Shown: piece after piece, positions 47,451 through 58,587 of the stretch | Layout of the letters: each line of letters starts with the position of its first letter | How positions within the stretch are numbered: position 1 is the stretch's first letter | Source of the DNA: Diplolepis rosae | Lineage: Eukaryota > Arthropoda > Insecta > Hymenoptera > Diplolepididae | Length of the DNA: 64,000 nt | Direction of reading: 5' to 3' | Assembly (NCBI GenBank): GCA_030998225.1 | Contig: JAPYXD010000677.1 | Coordinates: 13,081,501 to 13,145,500, forward strand | Position numbers and translations under genes: made by a program | The notes under the pieces: generated by a model | Seen by the model: only the letters and a program-made list of their open reading frames with translations | Databases searched by the model: none | What the model was told of the DNA's origin: nothing

Positions 47451-48495
47451 CACGGAGACAGGGACGAATCCAGGGGGGTGGTCCTGGGGGTCCGGACCCC
47501 CCCCCCCCCCCGAAATATCAGACTCCCTTAAATCTCACTAGCGAAAAAATTCGAGTTTGACTAACACAATTCTAACGTCACGTTTTGTGAAAGCCGAAAT
47601 ATCTTTTGATTTTTAAATTTTTCGATCGGACCCCCCCCCCCCCCAAAATTTTTTTCTAGATCCGTCCCTGCGCGGAGAAAAATGGATATTGACCCATAAT
47701 GTCAGTAGCATTCAACTATGTGACAAACATTTAGATATTCTACTTCAATGCCTACAGATATTGAAAAAAAGATATTAACCACCAGTATCTCAGATATTGA
47801 GCTTGATTATCTCAGATATTAAAAATGAATATTCAAGATACTAAACTTCTGAATATCCTCGTTAGTAAACTTGAATGTCTGAGGTATTGAAGTTGAATAT
47901 CTCAGATATTTAACATCAATATCAGGTATACTGAAAAGGTAAGTTATAGATATTACAGCTCAATGTCTAAGATACTCAAAAAATTATTTTAAAGGTTACA
48001 AAATAACTACATATTCAGTTTTTAGAAAAAAGTCAAATTATATTTTATCATGTATATAAGTATATAGCAGATTTATACTTCGCTCTCATTTTCATTATTT
48101 GGCATGTCTAAAATTAATTTAATGTTCTTGTTAGAAAATTAACCTTAACACTAAGGTTAGATTTCATTCTCGGCTATAAACCACATATATAGAGAAATAT
48201 ATAACATATCTTTTACTTACTGCATCTCAAGTTAAACACCCGATCTTTATTCCATTGAAAACACTTATTAGAATTTTTACGAAACTTTCAAAATTTTTCT
48301 TTACGGCACGCTGCAAGCATGCATGCAGATTTCAATGAGCGCGAAAAAGTGATCACATGACCTTTATATTTATGCGCGCGCACTTCATGCTTCAATATCT
48401 AAACTATTGAACTTGAATATCAAATGTTACTTCTCGGAAAAATCTTATATATTGAAAAAAAAATGTCTACTTTTCAATATCCATTTTTCTCCGTG
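47451..48495. repeat. CACGGAGAAAAATGGATATT MITE, copy 2 (interrupted at its left tip)
   Basis: TA at 47449-47450 and 48496-48497 flank the element. The left TIR begins CACGGAGA and is then split by the poly-C element (47459-47670), resuming as CGCGGAGAAAAATGG. The right TIR reads CCATTTTTCTCCGTG. The interior is the inverse of copy 1. Confidence 0.85.
47459..47670. mobile_element. hAT-like non-autonomous element with poly-C/poly-G arms
   Basis: CAGGGACGAATCCAGG (left) and its near mirror CTAGATCCGTCCCTG (right) bound 212 bp. The 8-bp flanks CACGGAGA and CGCGGAGA differ at one base, fitting an hAT-type 8-bp target duplication. Runs of about 14-15 C lie just inside each end (47500 and 47631). 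Confidence 0.75.
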
Positions 48496-48739
48496 TACCC
48501 TATCCGGGCCACATTTTTCCTGATCGGGGCCCGATCGGCGCTCCACCAAAATTTCTGCGCGGGTCCAAGTCAAATGAACGAATTTCTATTCTGAATCAAT
48601 TGGAGGTCGCATTGATTTAGATTAAAAATTTGATTAGGGTTCTTTCGGATTGAAGTCTAAAATTAATTTTTAACCGATTTTTAGCAATCGAGATTCAAAT
48701 CGTTTTTTGAATTGATTTGGATTGAAATTAGGCTTCAAT

Positions 48740-50264
48740 GATCCAGACCTGATTTCATTAATTGGAAGATTTTCAGCAACTCGACTTGGTTTATTTTTAT
48801 TATCACTTTTTATTTATTATTTATTTGATTATGATTTTTGCAAACTAAATATTCTAAAATAATTTTAATATTAAAACAGGCAACCATACAATCATTAAAA
48901 GTTATTAAAGAAAAAGTAAATTGTCGGATTAATAATGAATTTAAATAAGTTAGTATTGGGTACAATTTGCATGAGAGTTTTTAAAATGATAATATTTGTA
49001 TTTTAATTGGTGAGTCGGAGTCGGAATTCCAATACTTGTTTTGTAATTTTTCAAAAGCGGGATGCATCAACACCAAAAGGTGTTATTTGAAGAAACGGAA
49101 CAATGACATCAGATAAAGGTTTTTAAAATTATCAGAGTGAAGAAAGTCATTGAAATGAACAGTAAAAAAGAAAATTTTTAGTTATAATTATAAATAAACG
49201 TCTGAAATTACGTAGATGTTCAAGAGGACACTATCTTCCTTACATTAACCATTTAATAAAATGCGACGCATTCTGCACGCACACATGAGAATCGTTCCGC
49301 ACGATGTGAGGGTTGTAAATATATTTTTATATATTACCATTTGCGTGAAATAATCAAAAATAAGCATTATTCAATTCCTACAATTTGTTTCCTAATTCTA
49401 TAACAGCCAAGAATTGTTTTCCACAATATTTACCTATTCGATCCTTAAAAACGCCATTGAGTTTCGAATTGTGTCGGATATGATAATTTCAAATTTTCTT
49501 TTGCAAATGACTGTAAAATTTATTCATAAAATCTTCAAATCATTTGAAATTCATAAATGATAAACAATTTTTAACTGCTTTCCCAGCTATGTGGATGATT
49601 ATAATCCTTATATACTTTCCTCTTTCAAAATCCTCTGGATCTTTCCCTGTATAAATCTTTATTTATGCATTTTTTTCCTGTGCGTGTGACCAACAAAACT
49701 GTCGCTGTTAATAACACTTTGTAGCCCTTCGTGTCAAATAGAATATAGGTAAGTAAAAGTAATTATTAATTCATGAGTCAGTAGATCAAAGGTTAATTTG
49801 TTTCTGTGTCGAGGGACGAAATGCGCTCGAGGTACTCGAGGAGAACTGGGTTTCGCCTCACCTGCACTGAAACCCGACATGGACAACAAAAATTATAAAA
49901 CAGGTTACTCTGCACCATCCTAGCGAGTTCAGTCAAGCCGTACTTAAACCAGCGATCAGGGTCGGATTAATATGTTTACCCGAAGACCCAAATACTCTGA
50001 CATCAAGGAACAAAGGGGGTGCAGAAATTTTTCACAAGTGTCGAGTTATAGAAGTAGTATGGGGCGGGGGAAGGGTTGATTGTAAACATTTTTATTTCAC
50101 TTTCTACATGTCACATATGCATTATTTATTTTATTTATTGTCCTATAAAGATATTACATGATATCTATATAACATATATATATATGAGACTCGACATAAA
50201 AATGGCTTCTAAATTCCCGCAGGTGTGGAACTTTGCACTTCAGAATTTTCTAGACGTGAAGTGC
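48740..50264. other. Intergenic, no gene recognised
   Basis: AT-rich sequence. A less AT-rich tract at about 49800-50060 (CTCGAGGTACTCGAGGAG, CCCGACATGGACAAC) looks single-copy but shows no open frame with splice sites that I trust. Confidence 0.4.
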
Positions 50265-50615
50265 TCCTTAAATTTACACAATTTTCGAAGGCTTATCCGA
50301 TTCCTACCTTTCCGACACTTTTTTCCCCCTTCGCATTTCACCATTAATTGAGATATTGAGTTAAAACTTTGAGTAATTAAATAAAAATCTCTAAGGAACG
50401 TTCATCTGATCCTAAATTTTTATAATTGTGAAAAAAAAATTTTCAAAAACATTTTTTTCTTTAATTCTAGCAATGCTAGACCAGATAAACGTTCGTAATT
50501 AGTTTTTACTTGATTACTCGAAGTTTCAACTCGATATCTCAATTAATTGGAAATGCGAAGGGCGAAAAAAAGTGTCGGTAAGGTAGGGATCGGGTAAGTC
50601 ATGGCCTTAAGGCCG
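50265..50615. repeat. Palindromic element with eroded arms
   Basis: The left arm (50270-50395: GACACTTTTTTCCCCCTTCGCATTT, AATTGAGATATTGAGTT) is mirrored by the right arm (50480-50600: AACTCGATATCTCAATTAATT, AAATGCGAAGGGCGAAAAAAAGTG). The centre is an A/T-rich loop. Mismatches are frequent, so the element is older than most others here. Confidence 0.65.
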
Positions 50616-51238
50616 TCGACCAACCGGACGGCGTGACTAGATTCCTATCTTACAGACATTTCAGTTTGTGTAACCCCATTTTCAAACAAAATAAGATATT
50701 GAGTTGGGAATCCGTAAAATTAAATGAAATACACATATAAAAAGTTATTATAATAATTATTTAATATCCGTTCAATATTTAAACAATGCAATTTATTGTT
50801 ACCAAGAATGTAAGCCAGTTATTCCGATACATTATTAAGAAAAATGTGTTCAAAGAAAAATTTACAATTGAAAAAAACTATTGAAATAAATGTTATAAGT
50901 ACTTTTTCAAATATTAGGTCACTAGCACAGTATTTTTCAAACATTATAAAAATAACAAAGCCACAAGAGATTTATATAAAGTTGTGCGTGACTGGAAACT
51001 TCTCATTTAATCACATAAGTATTTTATGAAAAAAATCAACACCTCTAGAGGTATAAACTTATTAAATATATGTAATATATGGAAGGAAAAAAATATTAAA
51101 ATTTAAACTATTCCAGATTTATGCGTCAACGGACCTCGTCATCAAAAGGAACCAATTAGTTGAATAGTGATAGGAATACGCTTTTTTTAGGCGAATTGTC
51201 TAATATATACAGGCAGTTTTTCTGTATTTTGTTCTTAA

Positions 51239-51646
51239 GGGGATCCGCCACCTTTAATATTTATATTTTTTGAGTTTAGACCTTCCAAATTAATTTTTTT
51301 TAGTACCTTTATCTAGAAAGGTTTTGGGAGTTTCTAAAAATTCCAGCACCTTTATGTATTTTTAAACTTTTAGGAATTTTTTCAACAATTTTTGACTTTA
51401 AATAACTTTTTGGTTCTTTAACCAATTGTCATGATTCTTTCTTTATTTTATTCCTTACAATGTGTAGCAACTTTTTGGGTATGGAAAATAAGGTAATATG
51501 GCTAAAAAAAAGTTACAAATAAAATAAAACATCCCAAAATGTAAAACAAAATTATCTGTAGTTATTTTTTTAGCTAAAGTCCTTTCCATACCCAAAAAGT
51601 TGCTGCACATTGTAAGGAACAAAAATATCAAAGGTAGCGGATCCCC
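51239..51646. repeat. TTAA-flanked MITE (GGGGATCCGC)
   Basis: TTAA at 51235-51238 and 51647-51650 flanks GGGGATCCGCCACCTTT (left) and its mirror AAAGGTAGCGGATCCCC (right), 408 bp. A TTAA duplication is the hallmark of piggyBac-type insertion. The arms also pair through CAATGTGTAGCAACTTTTTG and its mirror near 51596-51616. Confidence 0.8.
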
Positions 51647-51689
51647 TTAAGGCACGCGAACAATTTTGCATAGAAACTAAAGATTTCAG

Positions 51690-52010
51690 TGAAATTTAAG
51701 TTTAAGCTTTACTAAAATCAGCAAAATTCGTAAAAATCCAAGTTTAGTAGATTTTACTGGAAGGTAATTGAAACGTACGGAAAATCTGTTGATTCAACTG
51801 AACTTCTTGTAAAATCTACTACTCGGAGTAAAATATTTATAAAAAATTACTAATTTTATGTAATTTTTAGTAATGTATGTATATGTAATTTAATTTTTAG
51901 GTAATTTTTGACAAATATTTTTCTCCCTCTAAAATGTCAAGTTGCAAAAATAAGTACCGATTTTCCTGTAAATTTTACCAATCTTTTTTCTCCGTAAAAG
52001 ATTACTCAGT
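51690..52010. repeat. Degenerate relative of the 6509-6850 MITE
   Basis: TTTAGTAGATTTTACTGGAAG, AACTGAACTTCTTGTAAAATC and the end ACCAATCTTTTTTCTCCGT match words of the 6509-6850 element and the 53037 copy. The left terminus is lost or runs into the TTAA element. Confidence 0.5.
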
Positions 52011-52214
52011 TGACTGGTTGATTAGCAGAATAACTAGTTTTGTTTTTATTCAATTTACCGAAAATCTAGATAATTTAACTAGTTTTTTTATTTAATATTA
52101 CTATAATTTAATTGGTAATCCAAGAATTTTTTTCTTCATTGTACTTTTTTCCATAATATTTAGTATGAGAACAGTATATATCAACATTGAAAAATAAAAA
52201 AATATGAAATAACA

Positions 52215-52452
52215 CTCTCTGAATCTGAATCAGTCAAATTTTCACTACTTGAATCAGTGATTTTCCTTTTCACTGATTCATCAGCGAAAAAATATTTTTC
52301 ACTGCTAAACCAGTTAATTTTCACCAATTGGATAAGTAAAACAATATGTTTTGCTGGCAAATTAGTTATTCACAATAACCTCTTTTTAGCTATTTGAATC
52401 AGTCAAATTTCACTGATAATCAGTAGAGTTTGACTGATTTAGATTTAGAGAG
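52215..52452. repeat. CTCTCTAAATCTGAATCAGT MITE family, copy C
   Basis: It runs from CTCTCTGAATCTGAATCAG to GATTTAGATTTAGAGAG with CA on both sides (52213-52214 and 52453-52454). It is 238 bp and closely parallels copy A, including CAATAACCTCTTTTTA in the centre. Confidence 0.8.
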
Positions 52453-52559
52453 CAAATAATAAATTAATAATTAATTAATAGCTACATAAGTTGTTCTGAA
52501 ATTTTTTTTTAAATCCATGAATATTCAATATGCCTTCAATAATAGTTGGATAGGGGGCA

Positions 52560-53030
52560 GTTTCGTAAATTTTGCCTACGCACACCTGGTGACACTTGCG
52601 GTCGACCTAAGGCATATGCAATACTTGGAAGGTTACAGGCACGTGTGAGGTACACGTATGAGCTTCGATCTCGAGCACTCTTGATACTTTTCTACGTAAG
52701 ATTAAACGCACGGTAAGAGGGCAAAGAGGGACAGGGGCTTGTTTACATGGCCTCGTATCTCTTCAGTGACGTGCATTGCAATTTCGCTGTGTTGCAGCAG
52801 CGGCAGTACTGGGCAAAAGAGTATGATTCTTATCGTTCAGTAAAGTTTCGCCACGCCTTACATCGCACAGCGTCACGCAGTCTGCGTTGATGGCATCGAG
52901 TTCCCTCTCCGTGACACATGTAAAACACACAAGTTTGTAATTGTATGCATGATACGACACCGCATTACCATGGAACAATCTAGGGAATACGCGAATATGT
53001 AAATATTTGTAACTTTTCCTCATAAATTGC
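52560..53030. other. Higher-GC, apparently single-copy block
   Basis: This ~470-bp stretch has normal GC content amid AT-rich repeats and contains no inverted repeats I can see. The open frame across it on the minus strand reads into a repeat and is not convincing. It could be an enhancer, a non-coding first exon, or a remnant of an unrelated gene. Confidence 0.35.
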
Positions 53031-53036
53031 AAGCAC

Positions 53037-53600
53037 ACACGAAGAAAAAAAGGTTTTTCAAATTTACAGACAGTTCGGTACTTACTTTTACAATGTGACT
53101 TTTTAGTAGATTTTACAAAAAAGTTTAGTTTAATCAACAAAATTTTCTGTACGTTTTGCCTACCCGGCAAACACTGTTGTCTAAGAGATATGTAAGTGTT
53201 ACGTAAGATACTGTAACATGTTACATAGATAGTGAGTCACAGGTGCGAGTCACCTGTGATACAAAATGTCACACTCTGTGTGATAAATTAGTTCTATATC
53301 AGCTCTATAACTCTGTAAGATAATTGCTATAACGTATATGTATCTATGTTATAACAGTGTTATGTACATAAGACTGTTATATAAATGCTATGTAGAAATT
53401 ATAAAACATTATTTTAACGCCCTGTGATAATTATGTTTTTTGTTATATAGCAATTACATCACTGAGGAAGAACAATCGTTACATAACAAGAAAAAACAAT
53501 GTTAGCTTTTTGTTACGGGCAGTTACATAGCATGTTTGCTGGGTATCTTCCGATAAAATTTACTAAACTCGGATTTTTTCGGATTTTGTAGATTTTACTG
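53037..53600. repeat. MITE related to 6509-6850, interrupted
   Basis: CACACGAAGAAAAAAAGG, TTTTTAGTAGATTTTAC and TTTTCTGTACGTTTTGCCTA lead into a second element (53163-53543). The family sequence then resumes with TATCTTCCGATAAAATTTACT and AAACTCGGATTTTTTCGGA. The right terminus is not clear. Confidence 0.6.
53163..53543. repeat. TA-flanked MITE built of GTTACATA-type subrepeats
   Basis: CCCGGCAAACACTGTT (left) and, reverse-complemented, CCCAGCAAACATGCTATG (right) are flanked by TA at 53161-53162 and 53544-53545, within a copy of the 6509-type MITE. The 381-bp interior is dominated by GTTACATAG/TATGTAAC/TGTTATA words in both orientations. Confidence 0.85.
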
Positions 53601-53618
53601 GACTCTAATTTGTATTTG

Positions 53619-53869
53619 CACTCAGAAAAAAGATTTTATTGAATCAAAGAAAATTATTTATTTGAAAGACTTTCTTTGATTTAAAGAAATGATTCAATTG
53701 AATTAAATAAAATTTATTTGATTTAAACAAAGTATTGAAACAAACATTTGTTCAAATCAATTTTTACCTTAAATTTTGGAAGGAAAATTTTTTTTTCAGT
53801 GTGATTGAACCGAAAGTTTTCATTCATTGGACAAAATAGTTTTCATAGATCAACCTTTTTTTCTGAGTG
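53619..53869. repeat. CACTCAGAAAAAAG inverted-repeat element
   Basis: CACTCAGAAAAAAGATTTT on the left is mirrored by AACCTTTTTTTCTGAGTG on the right, 251 bp. The interior has TTTGATTTAAAGAAATGATTC-type words similar to the 56683-57478 family. Confidence 0.65.
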
Positions 53870-56497
53870 AAAGTCCAAGAGAGATTTCGTCCATTTCGGA
53901 GTAGAGTAACTAACTTGAATGATTAGAAAAAAAATTGTAACTCTAACTCAGTTATTTCTATCAAAAATAAGCAGTAATTGTAGGTGAGTTACTTTCATAA
54001 TTAACAACATTATCTAAACAGTTTAGGATAACTTTCGAGTAGCCAGTCAAAATCTATCGATGACGTCAGGATCCAACCTACATAGTCGAACGCCTCAGGT
54101 AATAAGCTTAGTTACACGATTTACAATAATTTTCTGCTAGAAACTCAATGAAAAGTGAGATTATAAATAAAATTCCAAATTGTAAAAATATGAATAATAA
54201 TCACAAGTTATAAATGAGACTATTTCCAAAATGTCCGTATTTCGATTTAACATTTCAAAGGGCATATTGTTTTATATTAAAAACTGCTTTGTGCAACTAG
54301 GAATTTTATTCTAGTCGACTGAGTTATGTTGCAGTAAAACCTCGATAATTTCAACAAATCTTCAGATCTGATAATTTAAGAATTCCCGATATATCCGACT
54401 CACCATCCTTTAAAGTGAGTCATATTGAGCATTCACATTACGATAGACAATTATTAGTTTTGTTTCAATCAGCCAAACATAACTTAAATTACAATAACAT
54501 CCTTGATTTCAACACTCTCACCCCTTCATCAAATTATTGACATATTTGAGACTCCACTGTACGTCACACTCTTCACTCTCTATAGCCCATAATCTGTTTT
54601 TAATTGTATAAGATCATAAAATGTGTAAACATTTTTCAGTAAAATCTTATTATTTTTATCAATTTAATTTTGACTTCTGATATAATGAATGATATAAAAT
54701 TTATTCAATTTTAACAATCGTGATTATTTAAAACGGATAAATTACTTACTCAATACAAATTACAGTTCATTTAGAATAAAAAATTATTCCCTAAATGTAA
54801 TATAACAAAAAATGGGAATGATAAATTGTCGTATTATAAAACAAAACGTACTTTCGTGATTGTATTCATCAGAAAAAATTCTGATAAGATAATTCTGACC
54901 AGCAAACCTGATTATAAAAAGAGGTAATTTGGAAGAAATTTTTAAGTTCAATTACTATTCAAGAAGACGCAGAGTTCAGCGAATTATACAGATTTTGATT
55001 CCTTATTAAATTCTATTAATTGTAATAATTTCAACTTTCACTTATGTAAGTTTGGAAATTTTTTATTTCTCTATTTTACCACTTTGTAAAAATTTGGAAG
55101 ACACACAATTATAAATTGTATTTGATTCAACCAAAATTTTCAGTTTATTTAACAAAGAATTTGATTAGATTAAACAAATTTCTTTCTAGGCGTGGGGGTG
55201 AATTCATCAAAATGTCGGGTGATGATGGGTTGCCTGTCATGAAGTATGGTTAGTTAGGGATATTCTCTGATAAGTGATTAGCGTTTCCTGCACTGCTTGG
55301 ATGATAATTAAAGTAATTATCATAAGCCGTTGAACATAATAATTAGTATGAAATACGTGAATATTAATATATCCAATAACTGGAATCAGATTCCAACAGT
55401 AAACATGCGCTACATTTAATCAAATATCAAAATTAACATTCAATAATTAACTTCCAAGCGTTATCTTTATCACATTCAAATTATGTAGTTAAACATTCAT
55501 TCTTCCTGAATTTTTTGTTTAAAAGTATTTATATTGGAAAAAGGTGTTATTGATTAATTCCAGTGACTATTGCACTATTTTTTAGTGAAATACAACTGAT
55601 TGTCAGTGAAATTTTCACTAAAGTGGGAAAGTGGCCTTTTTTCAACAGTTTCATTAGTAAAATATCACTGATTCAAATCTAGAGAGAATATATGTAATTA
55701 AGATTGAAAACGACGTGTGCGGTAAGGGTTTTAATTATCAAACAAAAAATGGTTCCTTTAAATCAAACATCCGTAGAAGCTTCGAAAGTTTAGTCTGGTG
55801 GTCAGCGAGGCATAAAGTCCAAAAAACAAAAACTCAGCTTTTTTCCCAGAATTATATTGATGCTGACATTATTTTTTAGGATCTAGATTTTAATCGATTA
55901 GAATGGGTGGTCAAAGGAAGAAAGAAGAGCTCTAGAAAAATCTGATCAACTTCCTCTTACTTTCTTTTTACTCGTATGATTTCTGAAATTTCATATTCAT
56001 CCTTCAGAGAGTGAACATTTTCGTGTAACAAATGGTATTTAAAATGGACATAGAAAAATGTGTAAACATAACCAAAGTTTTGGTTAATTTAACCAAAGGT
56101 GATTTCTCGCACTACCATTTGGTTGAATAATACAAATATCCACTTGATTTAATCAAATATTTTCGTTCATTTAACATAATGATTTGGTCAGATCAAGTAT
56201 ATTATTATTCCCGGATGTAGACCCACATTCAGAAAAACTTTCGTTAAAACATCTAAAATTTCCTTTGATTATGCAAATAAATGGATCGATATACAGTCAA
56301 TCAAAGTTTTAATTCATTTAACTATATATCTGCTCGTTCAACAATTTTTTTCTAGATTGAATAATTTACTTAGTTTGAATAAAATATGTCCTTGAATCAA
56401 ATTTTTTCCGATGTCCAGATCAATTACAATTTTTTTAAAAATACTTGCCGACTAATAGCTCCACAAACATATTTAAGTCCATGGATCAACTAGACCA
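53870..56497. other. Intergenic with decayed repeats
   Basis: AT-rich, no gene recognised. A truncated CTCTCT-family copy ends at 55686. At 56060-56230 words of the type TTTGGTTGAATAA / TTGATTTAATCAAA recur and look like a decayed MITE. Confidence 0.4.
55564..55686. repeat. CTCTCT MITE family, truncated copy D
   Basis: It ends CACTGATTCAAATCTAGAGAG like copies A-C, with CAGTGAAATTTTCACTAAAG inside. The left CTCTCT terminus is missing. Confidence 0.55.
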
Positions 56498-56682
56498 CGT
56501 GACGTCCGTAATTGCAATTACAGCATGTAAGTTTATTCAGAAAATAATAACTAAAGTAGATTTTTTATATTAGACAGACCTTCTCGGCTCTTTTGGTTAC
56601 GTCTATCTCGTACTGAAAACCCATTTTCGTTATTATTTTTTGAATAATCTTACATTCTGTAATTGCAATTACTGACGTCATA
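56498..56682. repeat. Short palindrome with TGACGTC ends
   Basis: GTGACGTCCGTAATTGCAATTAC on the left pairs with GTAATTGCAATTACTGACGTCA on the right, and AAGTTTATTCAGAAAATAAT pairs loosely with the right arm. The unit is ~185 bp. The right tip carries a perfect CRE-like TGACGTCA. Confidence 0.65.
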
Positions 56683-57478
56683 CCCAGAAAAAGTTTCTCT
56701 GATTCAAAAAAAACTTCTTTGAATCAAACAAATTTATGCATTTCTATACGATCAAAGAAAAATTTCTTTAATTTAAAATAATTTCTTGATTATTTTCTTT
56801 CCTTTGAATTAATGAAATAAATGCATACGCACTCGCATAGTACATACACAATGTGATTCACAGAAATATTTTCTTTAATTTAATAAAAAAATTTTCTTAG
56901 TTCAAGATAATAAAATTAATGGAAATATTTCTTAAGTTTTTGCCAGTACTGTATTTGAATAAAAAAAAATATTTTTTTGAATCAAGTAAATAATGTTACA
57001 AAAATAATTTCTTTTATTTAAAAATGGCTAAAAACGTAATTTAAACTTCTTTGAATCAAACAAATTTGTGCATTGCTATACAGTCAAAAGAACGTTTCTT
57101 TGATTTAAAGAAATTTCTTGATTATTTTCTTTTCTTTGAATCAAAGAAGTAAATGTATACACAGTCGCATAGTACATATACGTAATGTAATTCACAGAAA
57201 TATTTTATTTAATTTAAAGAAAAAATTTTCTTAGTTCAAGATAATAAAATTAATGGAAATATTTCTTAAGTTTTTTCCAGTACTGTATTTGAATCAAAAA
57301 TTTCTTTTCCAAATCAAATAATGTTAAAAAAATAATTACTTTCGTATGAAAAAGGCTAAAACTTGATTTCTTAAAATCAAATAAATTTATAATTGTTCTA
57401 AAGATGTTTTTACTTCAAATTGAAGAAATTAAGTTAAAGAAACGATTTCTTAATTTTAAATAAAACTTTTATCTCGGT
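56683..57478. repeat. CCCAGAAAAAAG family, copy 2, with internal tandem duplication
   Basis: TA then CCCAGAAAAAGTTTCTCTGA starts the element. A ~355-bp unit is repeated: ACTTCTTTGAATCAAACAAATT at about 56708 and 57049, and CTTAAGTTTTTGCCAGTACTG at about 56931 and, with one change, at 57286. It is the inverse of copy 1 (173-1234). The right end (TTTTATCTCGGTGA) is eroded. Confidence 0.7.
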
Positions 57479-58420
57479 GAATCTAGTCTAGTTGATCCAA
57501 GCCCTTGAACTATTTTTCCAAAAAAAAACATTATTTGTGTAAACTCTCTAAAATCCTCCACCCTTACTCTTTTATCGCATTCTTACACGAACTCGATTTT
57601 CTTTAAAGATATAGGAAATTGCAGAGATCAATAAGTACCTAAAAATTAAAGAGTGTTTACCCTTATCAACATTACGAAATTTTTAATTTCGAAGTATATT
57701 TAGCATGATATCTGTTAAGCAGGCATACAAAGGTGTTTGCACGGATAATGTGTCTGGATATGGGATGGAATTTAGATTGCACCAATTTAGCGTATTCCCC
57801 TTGCGTGGGATACTGGGGCAAAGTGGCAATTTGAAATAATGCGTTGGGCAAACCACGTTTCTCGAGCAAGTCCCCCCTCCCCTTCTCCTTACTCTACAGT
57901 ATTTTACACCGGAGGCGAATCTTGAGAAATACCTCACGTTACATATCTTGCATAGAGGCCATTGCAGGCCATAGAGAAGTACGCGTCCAGTTCAGAAATT
58001 CAAATACTCTCCCATTTATCTCTTTCTCTATCACGCTTTCTCTCTCTTTCTCTTTCACTCCTTCTGCGACATCAGTCTTTCTTACTCTCAGTAAAGAGAC
58101 TCCTACATACGTACTACTCGACTACACCTACACTATACCTGAAGCAAAGGCTTAACCTTTTGGCTTTATCATGGTTTAAGTTATCAAGCGTGAATAAACC
58201 CAACTTTGAACTACACCACTAAGACTAGATACTAGATAATCTTGAATTTCTATTTGACAATAAGAGGAGGAACTGGTGAATTTGTGACAAAGCAGAATTT
58301 TAATCATGAGGTTTCTTCAATTTTTATTCAAATCTTCGACTAGAAAAGAAAATTTGTTTGATTGGAACAAACTTTTTTTTTGATAAACAAAAATATTAAT
58401 TTCAAAGTGACATGTTTGAT
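57479..58420. other. Single-copy-looking block with pyrimidine-rich tract
   Basis: Positions 57870-58110 are C/T-rich on the + strand (CTCTTTCTCTATCACGCTTT and following) and unlike the surrounding repeats. A TCAGTA initiator-like word lies near 58087. No open frame with convincing codon use was found. It may be promoter/5' UTR DNA of a transcript not otherwise visible. Confidence 0.3.
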
Positions 58421-58557
58421 AACATGTCTATTATTGTATTGACCCAAATTCATATAATGTTTGTTCATTTCTTTGGCATAGGGTCAGTTTCCTCTTATTT
58501 TCTTTGATTAAAATTTTTATTGGATTTAAAAATGCGCAAAAAGAAAGAAAGGCAAAC

Positions 58558-58587
58558 GTTTCGGCCACATATGGGGGCCCTCTTCAG
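58558..58587 (-). other. Hammerhead-ribozyme-core-like motif, copy 1
   Basis: On the minus strand CTGAAGA is followed by a GGCC...GGCC helix with a small loop and then GAAA. This fits the conserved CUGANGA-stem II-GAAA core. Stem III and the cleavage site are not obvious, so activity is doubtful. Confidence 0.4.

Larger units (their letters stand above)
45469..48567. repeat. GC-rich inverted-repeat element (CGATCGGGCCCGATC-type)
   Basis: The left part has CCGATCCGGGCCCGATCGG and CCACATGTGGCC. The right part, reverse-complemented, has CGCCGATCGGGCCCCGATC and AATGTGGCCCGG. The outer ends are CCCGTGCAGA and, reverse-complemented, CCCGCGCAGA. The interior was later filled by other elements. A further GATCGGGCCC block lies at 47384, so the original element may have been shorter. 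Confidence 0.5.
45338..48738. repeat. AATCCGATT family copy 3, outer shell of a multi-level nest
   Basis: The left arm has ACAATCCAATAAAACGTTTT and GAATCTCATTCGATGAATATC. The right arm mirrors it with CGATTTTTAGCAATCGAGATTC and TTGAATTGATTTGGATTG. It contains a GC-rich TIR element, a GCGAAGCG repeat, a TA-flanked MITE and a poly-C element in turn. Confidence 0.55.

Noticed and set aside
52763..53170. 135-codon minus-strand open frame
   Set aside because: Its first part lies in a MITE copy and the rest has no protein-like pattern; treated as chance.
57844..58222. Open frames rich in Ser/Leu
   Set aside because: They are translations of a CT-rich simple tract in two frames.
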